From assembly GCA_902629695.1 (NCBI GenBank), contig CACORY010000003.1:1-64000 (forward strand): a stretch of DNA of 64,000 nucleotides. The letters are read 5' to 3'. This DNA comes from an uncultured Pelagibacteraceae bacterium. GTDB lineage: Bacteria > Pseudomonadota > Alphaproteobacteria > Pelagibacterales > Pelagibacteraceae. Numbering within the stretch: the first letter of the stretch is position 1; each line of letters opens with the position of its first letter. Positions 38,910 through 49,253 of this stretch are shown piece by piece. The notes below the pieces were generated by a model. That model ran no database searches. It was not told where the DNA came from and saw nothing but the letters and a program-made list of their open reading frames with translations. A program made the position numbers and the translations under genes.

Positions 38910-39650
38910 TTATTTTTTTTCTTCAGAAGATTTTTTTTCTGCAGGTTTCTTTTCATCGCCTTCTTTTTTATCACCTTTTGCACCTTCTGCAGCTACCTTA
39001 TCACCATCTGCTGACGCAGTTGCTTCTGCTCCTTCAGCACCCTCTTCTCCTTCAGCAGTTTCAGCTTCTGTTGGTTTTTCTGGTTCTTTCATAACCGTAG
39101 GAGCAGCCAATGTAGCGATCACAAAGTCTCTCCCTTGAATTGTTGGGGTAACTTCAGGATCTAATTTAACTGATGAAATTTTAAAGCTTGATCCAATATC
39201 TACACCGTCTAGATCTAATGTTAAACTTTCAGGTATTTTTTCACTAGGACATTTTAATTCAACTTTTCTTCTTACAATATTTAAAACGCCACCTCTTTTT
39301 AATCCAGGAGATTTTTCTTGGTTAATAAAGTTTACTGGAACCTCAATTTTGATTTTAACACCAGGCAAAACTCTTAAAAAATCTACATGAGTAGGTTCAT
39401 CTGTAATAATATGATACTTCACTTCTCTTGGAAGTACATTTTGACTTTTTCCACTAATATTTAGTGTAATAATATTTGATAAAAAATTTTCTTTTTCAAT
39501 CAAAGTTTTTAATAATTTTTTTGATATAGAAATTTTTTGATTTTCTTCTTTTCCGCCATAAATAATTGCAGGAACACCTCCGTTTGCTCTAATTAAATTA
39601 AGCTGACCTTTTGTTTTATTATCTCGGATATTTGCTTCTAAAGAATTCAT
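38910..39650 (-). CDS. rplY: 50S ribosomal protein L25 (CTC type) with long low-complexity tail
   Basis: The first ~175 of 246 residues form the L25/TL5 core: NSLEANIRDNKTKGQLNLIR, GGVPAIIYGG near 23-32 and the domain with PREVKYHIITDEPTHVDFLR. The last ~70 residues are an Ala/Glu/Gly/Lys-rich, presumably disordered tail. L25 binds 5S rRNA. Such acidic tails occur in other alphaproteobacterial L25 proteins. The region is visibly richer in GC than its surroundings because of Ala and Gly codons. Confidence 0.94.
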   Translation of the reverse strand: MNSLEANIRDNKTKGQLNLIRANGGVPAIIYGGKEENQKISISKKLLKTLIEKENFLSNIITLNISGKSQNVLPREVKYHIITDEPTHVDFLRVLPGVKIKIEVPVNFINQEKSPGLKRGGVLNIVRRKVELKCPSEKIPESLTLDLDGVDIGSSFKISSVKLDPEVTPTIQGRDFVIATLAAPTVMKEPEKPTEAETAEGEEGAEGAEATASADGDKVAAEGAKGDKKEGDEKKPAEKKSSEEKK

Positions 39651-39692
39651 GAAGACAGGTTTTTAACCCATGTTTATAAATAATCAAGATAT

Positions 39693-40625
39693 TTATTTAA
39701 ATAAATCCGATACTGAGGTAGAATTAGAAATTCTTTTAATCGCTTCTCCCATTAATGCAGATATTGGTAAAACTTCAATATTTTTTATATTTTTAGTTTT
39801 TTCACCATTATTTATTGTATCCGTAATTACTAACTTTTTGATTGCAGATTTTTGAATTTTTTTAACTGCATCACCACTTAAAACTCCATGAGTTATATAT
39901 ACAAAAACTTCTTTAGCACCTCTTTTTTTTAAAGCTGCTGCTGCATTTACAATTGTGCCTCCTGAGTCAATTATGTCATCAACTAAAATACAAGTTTTAT
40001 TTTTTACATTTCCTATAACATTCATTACTTTAGATTGACCAGGCTTAGGGCGTCTTTTATCAACGATTGCTAGTTCTGCATTTAAAAGTTTTCCAAGTGC
40101 TCTTGCTCTTTCAGTTCCGCCAACGTCAGGAGCAACACAAACAATTTTTTTGCTTTTAATTTTTTTTCTGACATGTCTAGCAAAAATAGGTGTTGCAAAA
40201 AGATTGTCTACAGGTATGTCAAAAAATCCCTGAATTTGTCCCGCATGCAAATCCACAGTCACAATTCTGTCTGCTCCTGCTTTAGTAATAAGATTTGAAA
40301 CAAGTTTTGCTGAAATAGATGTTCTTGGAACAACTTTTCTATCTTGTCTTGCATATCCAAAATAAGGAATGACTGCAGTGATATTTTTAGCGGAGGATCT
40401 TTTTAATGCATCAATACACAACAACAACTCCATTAAATTATCATTCGCAGGAGAAGAGATAGATTGAATTATAAATATACTGTTACCTCTTATATTTTCA
40501 TTAATTTCAATATAAATCTCACCATCAGCAAATTTTCTAATACTTGAATTAACAAGTTTTGATTTTAAATATTTTGCAATATTTTTGCTAAGAGTTTTAT
40601 TACTATTTCCTGTTAATAACTTCAT
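39693..40625 (-). CDS. prs: ribose-phosphate pyrophosphokinase
   Basis: The 310-residue protein has PRPP synthetase motifs: [17 protein letters not shown] near residues 35-51, [10 protein letters not shown] near 94-103, [18 protein letters not shown] near 127-144 and the PRPP-binding loop [14 protein letters not shown] near 213-226. It makes PRPP for nucleotides, His and Trp. It lies 7 bp after pgeF and 42 bp before rplY on the same strand. Confidence 0.96.
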   Translation of the reverse strand: MKLLTGNSNKTLSKNIAKYLKSKLVNSSIRKFADGEIYIEINENIRGNSIFIIQSISSPANDNLMELLLCIDALKRSSAKNITAVIPYFGYARQDRKVVPRTSISAKLVSNLITKAGADRIVTVDLHAGQIQGFFDIPVDNLFATPIFARHVRKKIKSKKIVCVAPDVGGTERARALGKLLNAELAIVDKRRPKPGQSKVMNVIGNVKNKTCILVDDIIDSGGTIVNAAAALKKRGAKEVFVYITHGVLSGDAVKKIQKSAIKKLVITDTINNGEKTKNIKNIEVLPISALMGEAIKRISNSTSVSDLFK

Positions 40626-40632
40626 TAAGAAA

Positions 40633-41394
40633 TCAATTAATCATAATTATTGAAATATTTCTACCATAATCATCATGTTTTAAACTTAAAGATCTTCTTG
40701 CACTAAAAAAATTATTTTTTTTATCAAAAGTATCAATATTTAACATATCAATTTTTTTAATTTTATTTGATTTAAGTTGATATTTTACAAATCCTGGTAA
40801 ATCAAAATAAATAGTATTTTTTTTTGTTTTAAAAAATAATCTATTTCTTTTATCTTTCTTTATAAATTTTTTCTTAAAGTCTTTTTTTACATTGTAATTA
40901 TTTTGCTTAATACAAGGCCCAACAGCAGCTATAATGTTATTTTGTGTACTTCCGTTTTTTAATAAAAAATTAATTACTTTTTTAATTATATCTTTAAAAG
41001 CACCTTTCCATCCTGCATGAATTGCTGCAATAATGTTATTTCCTTTATCAAATAATAGAATTGGCACACAATCTGCAGTTAAAACAGCAATCGGTAAATT
41101 TTTCTGATTTGTTATAATTGCATCTGCTTTGAATTTTTTTTTATAAGATATAAAATTTTTGTCAAAAAAAACAAACTTGTTACTATGAGTTTGATGCACC
41201 AATGAAATATCATTTGCTTTTTTACTTATTTTATTTTTTACAATTTTTAAATTTTTTTTCACTAAAAATTTTTTATCTTTAGAGCCTACTCCGCAATTCA
41301 AACTTCTATAAATTCCGCTAGATTTTCCACCATTACTATTAAAAAAACCGTGGGAGATATTTTTTTGTTTCAACAATTTCTTTGATGTAATCAA
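40633..41394 (-). CDS. pgeF: PgeF/YfiH family purine nucleoside phosphorylase (multicopper-oxidase-like fold)
   Basis: The 253-residue protein has the family zinc-site residues: [14 protein letters not shown] near 61-74, [15 protein letters not shown] near 99-113 and [15 protein letters not shown] near 118-132. Members are called laccase-domain or polyphenol oxidase; biochemical work also shows purine nucleoside phosphorylase and adenosine deaminase activity. It overlaps the upstream methyltransferase gene by 4 bp (ATGA). Confidence 0.92.
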   Translation of the reverse strand: MITSKKLLKQKNISHGFFNSNGGKSSGIYRSLNCGVGSKDKKFLVKKNLKIVKNKISKKANDISLVHQTHSNKFVFFDKNFISYKKKFKADAIITNQKNLPIAVLTADCVPILLFDKGNNIIAAIHAGWKGAFKDIIKKVINFLLKNGSTQNNIIAAVGPCIKQNNYNVKKDFKKKFIKKDKRNRLFFKTKKNTIYFDLPGFVKYQLKSNKIKKIDMLNIDTFDKKNNFFSARRSLSLKHDDYGRNISIIMIN

Positions 41395-42443
41395 TTATTG
41401 AACCCTAATTTGAATGTGTTTTTTTTATTTTTTATTAACATTACTTTAAATAAAGAACCCATTTGTTTATCGTCAATTAGTCTATTAAGACGATAATAAA
41501 TATCAGCCTTTTTTAAAAAGTTTAGTTTTTTAGATATAATTTCTGCTCTCTCTTTAATTCCCATTTCTACTAAAAATTTTTTTTGGGTTGTTAAATTATT
41601 TTCCAAACTGTTAAATTGTGTTAAAAATTTTTTAAAAAGCTCAAAACTTATATTGTGAGTTATATCTACATTACCAATATTGTTTAAAATGTTGGCAAAT
41701 TTATGGTTAGCAACTGCTTTAAGAGTATTTTTCATCTTTTTATCAGTGTACCCATAATCAATTATCAACAATCCTCCATCATTTTTCTTAATTATTTTTG
41801 ATATTTTTTTAAGGTAATCATGACCAAGATTTGAATACTCTATGAAATTTTGATTTTGAGATATTTTAAAATTAATTTTTTTTTCTAATTTTTTTATGTT
41901 AATTTTTTTTTCAAAAAAAGAAGCTTTTTTTTTATCATTTAATACCACATATTTTTCAAACCATTGATTTTTATTTTTTCTAAATTGTTTAATTGCAATT
42001 GAGTCAAAAAATTCATTTGCAACAAATATACTGGGATTTTTTTTTATTCTACTAATTTGAGAAGTCCAAATAATTTTTTCTTTACTAAATTTTTTTTTTT
42101 GAATTTTTACTAATGAAGGACTTTTTTCATGAATAATAAAATTGCACGAACTAAAAAAAGAAGGAAACCTTTTGAAACTTTCAATAAAAACTCTCATCAT
42201 TTCTCCGTTTCCTGCTCCCAGTTCGATGAGGTTAAATCTTTTAGGAGAACCTAAACTTTTCCAGAAACTTATTATCCAAATAGCAATCATTTCAGAGAAA
42301 AGTCTAGAAATATTAGGAGCAGTTATAAAGTCACCTTTTTTTCCAAATGGATTTTTTTTCATGTAAAATCCAGATTTATTATCGTAAAGACTTAAATTTA
42401 TAAACTTGTCTAATGAAATCTTAAGACTCTTTTTTATTTTCAT
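41391..42443 (-). CDS. MidA/NDUFAF7-type SAM-dependent methyltransferase (DUF185)
   Basis: The 350-residue protein has YDNKSGFYMKKNPFGKKGDF near residues 19-38, TAPNISRLFSEMIAIW near 41-56 and the SAM motif LIELGAGNGEMMRVF near 72-86, then ANEFFDSIAIKQF near 131-143. The family includes the human complex I assembly factor NDUFAF7, an arginine methyltransferase. A role in NADH dehydrogenase assembly is an inference. It overlaps lgt by 23 bp and pgeF by 4 bp. Confidence 0.9.
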   Translation of the reverse strand: MKIKKSLKISLDKFINLSLYDNKSGFYMKKNPFGKKGDFITAPNISRLFSEMIAIWIISFWKSLGSPKRFNLIELGAGNGEMMRVFIESFKRFPSFFSSCNFIIHEKSPSLVKIQKKKFSKEKIIWTSQISRIKKNPSIFVANEFFDSIAIKQFRKNKNQWFEKYVVLNDKKKASFFEKKINIKKLEKKINFKISQNQNFIEYSNLGHDYLKKISKIIKKNDGGLLIIDYGYTDKKMKNTLKAVANHKFANILNNIGNVDITHNISFELFKKFLTQFNSLENNLTTQKKFLVEMGIKERAEIISKKLNFLKKADIYYRLNRLIDDKQMGSLFKVMLIKNKKNTFKLGFNN

Positions 42444-43203
42444 ATCTTACAATTGTTAGATAAATTCCTATTAGAAAGAATATACAACTAATGATTTGTC
42501 CCATAGTTAGATTAAATAATAAATAACCTATCTGTTCATCGGGCACTCTAAGAAATTCAATCATAAATCTAAAAATTGAGTAACAAATTAAAAATATTCC
42601 AGACATCAAACCAGTTGTTTTCATCAATCCTTTGTTTCTTAAATAAATTAAAATTAAAAAAAGTATTAATCCTTCAAATATAGCTTCATATAATTGAGTT
42701 GGATGTCGATATAAATTATCTATCTTAATAAATTGTACTGCCCATGGAAGATTGGTTTCAGACCCATATAATTCTGAATTTATAAAATTTGCTATTCTTC
42801 CAAAAAAAATACCTATCGGCGCAACAATAGAGACAACATCTAAGTAGATAAAAAAATTTTGATTATTTTTTTTAGCGAAATAAATACTTGCTAATACAAC
42901 TCCTATTAAACCTCCATGAAAGGACATTCCACCTTCCCAAATTTTGAAAATATCGATTAAATTATCTAAATAATAGTTTGGGTTGTATAGTATAACGTAA
43001 CCTAATCTCCCACCAATTATGATACCCAAAATTACAAATGTTAAAAAATCGTCAAATTTTTCTTTCAATTCTACATTTGATATAAAAAACCTCTTACTTA
43101 AAATCCATCCAAGCAAAATTCCAATTATATAAGCTAAAGAATACCATCTTATTTCAATTGAAAAAATTTGAATAGCAACTGGGTCAAAATTATTAATGAA
43201 CAT
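42421..43203 (-). CDS. lgt: prolipoprotein diacylglyceryl transferase
   Basis: The 260-residue polytopic protein has IRWYSLAYIIGILLGW near 19-34, the Lgt signature GGRLGYVILYNP near 64-75, WEGGMSFHGGLIG near 88-100 and FGRIANFINSELYGSETNLP near 133-152. It adds diacylglycerol to lipoprotein cysteines at the inner membrane. Its start is 37 bp from the divergent ubiK start. Confidence 0.96.
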   Translation of the reverse strand: MFINNFDPVAIQIFSIEIRWYSLAYIIGILLGWILSKRFFISNVELKEKFDDFLTFVILGIIIGGRLGYVILYNPNYYLDNLIDIFKIWEGGMSFHGGLIGVVLASIYFAKKNNQNFFIYLDVVSIVAPIGIFFGRIANFINSELYGSETNLPWAVQFIKIDNLYRHPTQLYEAIFEGLILFLILIYLRNKGLMKTTGLMSGIFLICYSIFRFMIEFLRVPDEQIGYLLFNLTMGQIISCIFFLIGIYLTIVRYENKKES

Positions 43204-43240
43204 TATAAGATATAATTATAATAAGTTACTATATAAATAT

Positions 43241-43492
43241 ATGAAAAATTCAAAATTTATCATAGATAAATTTGCTAAATTATTCGAGCAAGGTTTAGTT
43301 TCATCAAAAGATCTTGCTGATGAATTAACAAATATATTAAAATCTAAAAGAGATGAAGTGGTTTTTAAAATGAAACTTACAAGCAAAGATGAATTTGATG
43401 TTCTATCCAAAAGAGTTGAGATACTTGAACAAAAATTAAGACAACCAAAAAAGCAGAAAAAAAGAAAAATTAAACGGGTAAAAAAATCTTAA
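43241..43492 (+). CDS. ubiK: UbiK/YqiC (BMFP) family accessory factor
   Basis: From the ATG at 43241 the protein is 83 residues: an N-terminal amphipathic helix (FIIDKFAKLFEQ), then a coiled-coil region EFDVLSKRVEILEQKLR, then a very basic tail. This matches the BMFP/UbiK layout, a trimeric factor aiding ubiquinone synthesis. I prefer this start because the upstream 15 codons from 43196 lie in the lgt 5' end and look like spacer. The lgt neighbourhood is standard for this family in Alphaproteobacteria. It overlaps envZ tail-to-tail by 23 bp. Confidence 0.78.
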   Translation: MKNSKFIIDKFAKLFEQGLVSSKDLADELTNILKSKRDEVVFKMKLTSKDEFDVLSKRVEILEQKLRQPKKQKKRKIKRVKKS

Positions 43493-44789
43493 CACCAAGA
43501 CCTTTTAGTGAGGATTTTTCTAATTTAATGTTTCCACCATGGGATCTGATTATGTCAGATGCAATTGATAATCCCAAGCCAACACTGGATTTAGAGTCTG
43601 CTCTTCCTTTATCGATTTTATAAAAAGGTTTAAATACATTATCGTATTCTTTTTCTGGAATCCCTGGTCCATTATCCTCAACTTTTAGAAAAAGATTGTT
43701 ATTATTTTTACTTAACTCAACAACCACTTTATCACCGTATTTAATTGCATTATCTATCAAATTATTGATACATCTTTTAATTAGATTTTTTCTACCATTA
43801 ATATGAATTCTAGATGGTATTTTTATAGATATATTATCGTTATTATACTTTTTGATTATTTCTTGAATTAATTCACTTAAATCAAATATTTCATCCTTTT
43901 CAAGATATGCAGAACTTGTAAATTGCAGATATTCATTGAGCATTTTTTCCATTTCATTAATATCCTCAGAAAGTTTATTTGCTAGTCCTTTTTCTTTAAT
44001 AAAAGCTATTTGTAGTTTCATTCTAGTAAGTGGAGTTCTTAAATCATGACTAATTCCTGAAAGCATCTCAGATCTTTGATTTAAATGTCTAATTATTCTT
44101 TTTCTCATTTTATCAAATTCATAGCCAGCTTGTCTAATTTCAGCTGCTCCAGATGGTTTAAATTCCTCTATCTCTTCTCCTTTACCAAATTTTTCAGCTG
44201 CTCTTGCAAGATTTGTAATTGGTCTAGTTTGGTTTTTTAAAAAGATTAGGGATATCAAAACCATTATTAAAGCTGGTACGGTGATCCACAATGCAAAAAT
44301 TCTTGCTGATGAGCTTGTAACTCTATCTCTAGGAATTAAAAATTTAAAATAACCATCTTGATATTTGATTCTAATATCAATTAATTCTTTATAACCTGTT
44401 GTATCAAACCAGAATTCTGAAGTACCGTATCTTGATTTAAGCTCTCTTCTAAGTGTTCTATCAATTGGACTAAACCATCTCTCATCATGATTATAATTAA
44501 AATCATTATCTTGAATAAATTCTATATTCAAATCTTGATAAATAGAGAACAAATTTGTTATTTCATTTTTATTATAAATTTCGTCATTATAAACTTCAAT
44601 AAAAGTACTTATTTCATTCACTACTGCTTTAGTCATTCCTTTATTTGTCTTAATCCAAAGACTATCAAAAAAAACAATTGTTACTACTATTTGTAAAACA
44701 ATTACTGGAACAGCTACAATTAATAATGCTCTGTAAAATAATCTTTTAGGTAAAATATTTTTTACAAATTTATTTAATCCATAAAACAT
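43470..44789 (-). CDS. envZ: EnvZ-type sensor histidine kinase
   Basis: From the ATG at 44789 the protein is 439 residues. It has a first membrane helix near 19-41, a periplasmic domain of ~130 residues, a second helix near 178-198, a HAMP domain, the phosphoacceptor His in SGISHDLRTPLTRMKL near 247-262, and an ATPase domain with NLIDNAIKYGDKV, DNGPGIPE and SVGLGLSIASDIIRSHGG. I chose 44789 because GAGGAG lies 6 bases upstream; the longer reading from 44843 runs deeper into ompR. Its stimulus is unknown. Confidence 0.92.
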   Translation of the reverse strand: MFYGLNKFVKNILPKRLFYRALLIVAVPVIVLQIVVTIVFFDSLWIKTNKGMTKAVVNEISTFIEVYNDEIYNKNEITNLFSIYQDLNIEFIQDNDFNYNHDERWFSPIDRTLRRELKSRYGTSEFWFDTTGYKELIDIRIKYQDGYFKFLIPRDRVTSSSARIFALWITVPALIMVLISLIFLKNQTRPITNLARAAEKFGKGEEIEEFKPSGAAEIRQAGYEFDKMRKRIIRHLNQRSEMLSGISHDLRTPLTRMKLQIAFIKEKGLANKLSEDINEMEKMLNEYLQFTSSAYLEKDEIFDLSELIQEIIKKYNNDNISIKIPSRIHINGRKNLIKRCINNLIDNAIKYGDKVVVELSKNNNNLFLKVEDNGPGIPEKEYDNVFKPFYKIDKGRADSKSSVGLGLSIASDIIRSHGGNIKLEKSSLKGLGVKIFLPV

Positions 44790-45447
44790 ATCCTGCTCCT
44801 CTAATGGTTTGTAAAAATTTTGGATTTTTTGGATTAGTCTCAATTTTTTTTCTTAGTCTTGTGATTATTACATCAATTGATCGTTCTTTATCTAAATTAA
44901 TTAATATACCTATATCTTCTCGCGAAAAAGTTTTACCAGGATTATTAATCATTTTTTCAAGAATTACTTTTTCAGTGTTATTAATTTTATACTCAGTATC
45001 TTTTTTAATTATCATTTGTTTATTTAGATCAATCTTAATATCATCAAATTCTATGACCCTTATTTGATCATTTTGTTTCGTTTTATCAATTATATTTTGA
45101 ATTCTTAAAATTAGTTCTTTAGGTTCGAAAGGTTTTGGAAGATAGTCATCAGCACCAATCTCTAGTCCTTCTATTCTTTCGTTTGCTTCGCCTTTTGCTG
45201 TAAGTAATATAACAGGTGTTTCTAGTTTATTTTTATTTTCATGAATAAATTCTAACCCACTTTTTCCTGGCATCATGATATCAAGTATCAATAAATCAAA
45301 TTTTATTATTTTAACTTTTTCAGTTGCATCTTCAGCGCTTACTGCAGTTGTTACCAAATAATTATTTTCATTTAAGTATTTTTTTACTAGCGATCGAATT
45401 CCATCATCATCATCTACTACTAAAATATGCGCAATAAAATTATCCAT
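44770..45447 (-). CDS. ompR: OmpR-family response regulator
   Basis: The 225-residue protein has a receiver domain with the acidic pocket VVDDDDGI near residues 10-17, phosphoacceptor in LLILDIMMPGKSG near 53-65, LTAKG and YLPKPFEPKEL near 105-115, then a winged-helix domain ending RSIDVIITRLRKKIETNPKN and IRGAGYVLWIK. It overlaps envZ by 20 bp and the MarR gene by 8 bp, so all three are one transcription unit. Confidence 0.93.
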   Translation of the reverse strand: MDNFIAHILVVDDDDGIRSLVKKYLNENNYLVTTAVSAEDATEKVKIIKFDLLILDIMMPGKSGLEFIHENKNKLETPVILLTAKGEANERIEGLEIGADDYLPKPFEPKELILRIQNIIDKTKQNDQIRVIEFDDIKIDLNKQMIIKKDTEYKINNTEKVILEKMINNPGKTFSREDIGILINLDKERSIDVIITRLRKKIETNPKNPKFLQTIRGAGYVLWIK

Positions 45448-45877
45448 GAATTATTTTACTTAGAACATTATCAAAATTAATCACTTCTTCAGAGCTCGAA
45501 TTAAGTAAAGCATTATAAATTCTTTTTTTTTGGGTTGAAAAAATTTCATTAGATATTTTTTTTCCTTTTTCATTTAAATATAGATGTTTTATTCTTGTAT
45601 CTATTTCATCTTTTTTAAAAATAATAACCTCTAATTTAATTAAGTCTTTAAGAACTCTATTTAAACTTTGTTTAGTGACCTTAAGTTTTTTTAATAGTTC
45701 GGAAATCGATATGCCTTCATACATAGATAATAAATGAATTACTTTCTGATGAGCTAGTCCAATTGAATATTTATTTAGTATCTTTTTGGAGTCAGAAAAT
45801 GTTTCTCTATAGCTAACAAAGAGCTTTTCTATTAAATCTTTTAATTGATCATCTTTTAAATATAAAAGTTCTTTCAT
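45440..45877 (-). CDS. MarR-family transcriptional regulator
   Basis: The 145-residue protein has the winged-helix MarR layout: ISISELLKKLKVTKQSLNRV near residues 76-95 as the helix-turn-helix, and the wing DEIDTRIKHLYLNEKGKKI near 106-124. The ligand is unknown. It heads the MarR-OmpR-EnvZ unit and is divergent from ilvE, so it might regulate either its own operon or the neighbour. That is inference. Confidence 0.86.
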   Translation of the reverse strand: MKELLYLKDDQLKDLIEKLFVSYRETFSDSKKILNKYSIGLAHQKVIHLLSMYEGISISELLKKLKVTKQSLNRVLKDLIKLEVIIFKKDEIDTRIKHLYLNEKGKKISNEIFSTQKKRIYNALLNSSSEEVINFDNVLSKIIHG

Positions 45878-45891
45878 ATTGGTAAGTTATA

Positions 45892-45928
45892 TTGACATAT
45901 TATAGATACAAAGATATTTTTTTATAAT
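45892..45928 (+). promoter_or_regulatory. candidate ilvE promoter
   Basis: TTGACA (45892-45897), a perfect -35 consensus, is followed after 17 bases by TATTTT (45915-45920). A perfect TATAAT (45923-45928) lies a little further but at 25-base spacing. The ilvE ATG is at 45950. The site lies in the 72-bp gap shared with the divergent marR gene. Confidence 0.45.
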
Positions 45929-45949
45929 TAATTTTTAAATATTTCATAA

Positions 45950-46831
45950 ATGATACCCTACGATAAAAGATCTGGAAAAATATGGTATAATGGTGAATTG
46001 GTTGATTGGTCAGATGTCAAAGTTCATGTTTTGAGTCATGGATTACATTATGCAAGTTGTGTTTTTGAGGGTGAAAGAGTTTATGATGGTTCTATTTTTA
46101 AATTGGAAGAACACACTTCAAGATTATTTCATTCTGCAAGAAGAATGGGTTTTGAAATACCTTATAGCGAAGATGAAATTAATACAGCATCAAAAAAAAT
46201 AATTACAACTCAAAAAGTTGAAAATGGTTATGTTAGGCCAGTAGCTTGGAGAGGAAGCGAAATGATGGCTATTTCGGCTCAACAAACAAAAATACATGTA
46301 GCAATTGCTACATGGGAATGGGGATCATATTTTGATCCAAAACTAAAGATAGAGGGAATTAAACTTAATATTTCTAGTTGGAGGAGACCAGCGCCAAACA
46401 CTATTCCTTGGGATACAAAAGCATCAGGACTTTATATGATTTGTACATTATCAAAACATGAAGCAGAGAAGCAAGGCTATACAGATTCTTTAATGCTTGA
46501 TCATGAGGGCAATATTGCTGAGGCGACTGGTGCAAATATTTTTTTTAAAGATAAAAATGGTGAGTTGCATACTCCAATACCTGATTCTTTTTTAGATGGC
46601 ATTACAAGAAGAACAGTAATTGAAATAGCAAAATCTAAAAATATTAAAGTAAATGAAAGAAAAATAAGTCCCGAGGAATTACCAAATTTTGTAGGATGTT
46701 TTTTGACAGGTACTGCAGCAGAAGTTACACCCGTGTCTTGTATTTCGAAACATCAATATAAAGTTTGTAAAATGATAATTGATTTGAATGAGAGCTATCA
46801 AACTTTAGTAAAAAAGAAAAAAGCTGCTTAA
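45950..46831 (+). CDS. ilvE: branched-chain amino acid aminotransferase
   Basis: The 293-residue fold-type IV PLP enzyme has HGLHYASCVFEGERVYDG near residues 31-48, YVRPVAWRG near 84-92, PNTIPWDTKASGLYMICTLS near 143-162 (PLP lysine in DTKASG) and LMLDHEGNIAEATGANIFF near 176-194. It carries out the last step of Leu, Ile and Val synthesis. Some fold-IV enzymes act on D-amino acids, but the AEATGANIF and EGER patterns favour IlvE. It ends on a TTAA shared with pgsA. Confidence 0.92.
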   Translation: MIPYDKRSGKIWYNGELVDWSDVKVHVLSHGLHYASCVFEGERVYDGSIFKLEEHTSRLFHSARRMGFEIPYSEDEINTASKKIITTQKVENGYVRPVAWRGSEMMAISAQQTKIHVAIATWEWGSYFDPKLKIEGIKLNISSWRRPAPNTIPWDTKASGLYMICTLSKHEAEKQGYTDSLMLDHEGNIAEATGANIFFKDKNGELHTPIPDSFLDGITRRTVIEIAKSKNIKVNERKISPEELPNFVGCFLTGTAAEVTPVSCISKHQYKVCKMIIDLNESYQTLVKKKKAA

Positions 46832-47412
46832 TCTTTGCTATCTTCGGAAATAGCATGATCAATTCCTTTTCTCATGTACTCATAACCAGTAAAAAGGGTT
46901 AAAGCAGCAGACAGCCAAAGTAATATGATACCTATTGTTTGAGCATTATAATCTTGAAAATTTATAATTTTATTTCCAGTATCTCCTGATAATAAAAGAG
47001 CTATAGATACCATCTGTAAAACAGTTTTTAATTTTGCAAGGTTAGAAACGGGCATTTTAATTTTTCCTTTTGCTAAAAATTCCCTCAAACCAGAAATCAA
47101 TATTTCTCTAGTTAAAATTATAATTGCAGCAATTACTTCGTAATTTCTAATCGTACCATCCATTACTAAAAGTATGAGTGCAGTGGCAACAATTATTTTG
47201 TCAGCTATTGGATCTAATAATTCACCAAGTTTAGACTCTTCACCCAAAACTCTTGCTAACATTCCGTCTAAAAAGTCAGTAAAAGATGCAACAATAAATA
47301 ATATTAAAGCAGTAAGGTCTCCATAAAAACCTGGTAAGTAGAATGCTAAAACAAAAAAAGGGACTATTAAAATTCTTCCGACTGTCAGAATATTTGGAAT
47401 TTTTTTTAACAT
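46828..47412 (-). CDS. pgsA: CDP-diacylglycerol-glycerol-3-phosphate 3-phosphatidyltransferase
   Basis: The 194-residue membrane protein has the CDP-alcohol phosphatidyltransferase motif in DFLDGMLARVLGEESKLGEL followed by LDPIADK (residues ~46-72), with all four Asp present. IPNILTVGRILIVPFF opens it, as in PgsA. It makes phosphatidylglycerophosphate. It lies 5 bp after uvrC on the same strand. Confidence 0.95.
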   Translation of the reverse strand: MLKKIPNILTVGRILIVPFFVLAFYLPGFYGDLTALILFIVASFTDFLDGMLARVLGEESKLGELLDPIADKIIVATALILLVMDGTIRNYEVIAAIIILTREILISGLREFLAKGKIKMPVSNLAKLKTVLQMVSIALLLSGDTGNKIINFQDYNAQTIGIILLWLSAALTLFTGYEYMRKGIDHAISEDSKD

Positions 47413-47417
47413 ATTTT

Positions 47418-49253
47418 TTATTCGTGAAAAAAGTTATATATCTTTTTTGCAACTTTTTCCTCAACACCTTCAACAGATTTAATTTCATCAAGACTTGCTG
47501 ACTCAACTGCTCTTGCAGAGCCAAAATGATTTAAAAGAGCTCTTTTTCTAATACTTCCAATACCACTAATTTGATCCAACATTGATTTCGAGATCCCTTT
47601 TTTTCTTTTTGCTCTATGAGCACTAATTGCAAATCTATGAGCTTCATCACGTACCCTTTGTAAAAAAAATAAAGTAGGGTCATTTTTTGCAAATTTGAAC
47701 TCTTTGCCATTATGAAAAAAAGTTTCGTTTCCACTATTCCTAAATTTACCTTTTGCTATTGCAATAACTGGTATTTCATTCAATCCTAGTTCATTTAGTG
47801 TTTCTCTTGCTGAAGAATATTGTCCTTTACCTCCATCAATGAGCACAAGATCTGGAAAGGTTAAGTAATTTCCTTTTTCTTGGATTGCTCGTTTAAACCT
47901 TCTACCCAAGACCTCTCTAATCATGCCATAGTCGTCTTGTTTGAAATTTTCGTTTTTAATATTGAATTTTCTATATCTTTTTTTGATAAATCCTTCTTCC
48001 CCGTACGTTATTAGGGCTCCAACACTGTTTGTTCCTTGTATATGACTGTTATCATAAACCTCAATTAGACTTATGGTATTATCAATTTGAAATTTTTTTG
48101 AAATCTCATCTAGTAATTCTTTATTATTTTGACTTTCATAAAGATTTCTATTCAAACTATTTTTAGCATTTTTAATTGCCAAATTAATAACTTTTAGTTT
48201 TGATCCTTTTTTTGCAATTGAAATGTTAATCTGCTTATTTTCTTTTTTTGTAAGGGTTTTTTCTATTAATTTTTTTTCTTTGATTTCTTCACTCAGAATT
48301 ATTGATCTTGGAACAGCTTTATTTTCATAAAATTGTGATACAAAAGAATTTAAGATGTTACTTAATTTCTCATCTGGATCATGTTTTGGAAAAAAAGCTT
48401 GATTTCCCCAATTTTGTTTTGATCTATAGAAAAATACTTGAATACATGTTTTTCCAGATTCCTTGTAACCAGCTATAACGTCTGCCTCTGTTAAATTTAC
48501 ATCATTTATAGTTAAAGAGGATTGAATTATATTTAAAGATTTAATCTTATCTCTTATTATTGCAGCTTTCTCAAAATCTAATTCTTCACTAGCTTTCTCC
48601 ATTTGAGAAGAAAGAGTTTGCTGTATTTTTCTTGATCTACCCTTACTTAAAAATTCATCTGCTGCTTCTACTAGTTTAGCATAATCAATTTGGTCTATCT
48701 TTCCTCCACAAGGACCAGCACATCTTTTTAAAAAATAATTAAAACAAGTTTTGTCTCCTGCTTCTACTTGTTTGTCAGTACATGATCTTATTAAGAATAT
48801 ACGCTGAAGAGTTTTAATTGCACTATTTACTGCAAGAGAACTCGCAAATGGTCCATAATATTTTCCAGGTTTGTTCTTTGCTCCGCGGTGTCTTTCGATT
48901 CGTGGGAATTCGTGATCTGAGATAAATATATAGGGAAAAGATTTATCATCTTTAAGCAATATATTAAATTTAGGTTTATGTTTTTTAATTAAGTTTGCTT
49001 CTAGTAGTAACGCCTCACTCTCATTAGTTGTAGTTGTAATTTCAAGCTTTTCAGTTTGAGACAACATTCTCTCAGTTCTAATGATATGATTTTTCTCAGA
49101 AACATAACTCTTTAATCGATTAGGAAGATTTTTAGCTTTTCCGACATACAAGATTTCGTTTTTAGAGTTTAACATTCTATAAACTCCAGGGAGCTTTGGT
49201 ATTAAAGGTAATTCTTTTTTAATTATTTCTTTTCCAGCTTCAGGATTTAACAT
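47418..49253 (-). CDS. uvrC: excinuclease ABC subunit C
   Basis: From the ATG at 49253 the protein is 611 residues. It has the GIY-YIG domain ([20 protein letters not shown] near 21-40), the conserved cysteine cluster [18 protein letters not shown] near 162-179, a UvrB-binding UVR motif, the RNase-H-like endonuclease with [11 protein letters not shown] and [14 protein letters not shown], and C-terminal HhH repeats. It makes both incisions in nucleotide excision repair. I chose 49253 to limit overlap with folB to 14 bp; the reading to 49283 adds only ten residues. Confidence 0.95.
   Translation of the reverse strand: MLNPEAGKEIIKKELPLIPKLPGVYRMLNSKNEILYVGKAKNLPNRLKSYVSEKNHIIRTERMLSQTEKLEITTTTNESEALLLEANLIKKHKPKFNILLKDDKSFPYIFISDHEFPRIERHRGAKNKPGKYYGPFASSLAVNSAIKTLQRIFLIRSCTDKQVEAGDKTCFNYFLKRCAGPCGGKIDQIDYAKLVEAADEFLSKGRSRKIQQTLSSQMEKASEELDFEKAAIIRDKIKSLNIIQSSLTINDVNLTEADVIAGYKESGKTCIQVFFYRSKQNWGNQAFFPKHDPDEKLSNILNSFVSQFYENKAVPRSIILSEEIKEKKLIEKTLTKKENKQINISIAKKGSKLKVINLAIKNAKNSLNRNLYESQNNKELLDEISKKFQIDNTISLIEVYDNSHIQGTNSVGALITYGEEGFIKKRYRKFNIKNENFKQDDYGMIREVLGRRFKRAIQEKGNYLTFPDLVLIDGGKGQYSSARETLNELGLNEIPVIAIAKGKFRNSGNETFFHNGKEFKFAKNDPTLFFLQRVRDEAHRFAISAHRAKRKKGISKSMLDQISGIGSIRKRALLNHFGSARAVESASLDEIKSVEGVEEKVAKKIYNFFHE

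Noticed and set aside
38906..39094. Plus-strand ORF rich in Leu and His within rplY
   Set aside because: It is the antisense shadow of the Ala/Glu/Lys-rich L25 tail; no start signal or neighbour supports it.
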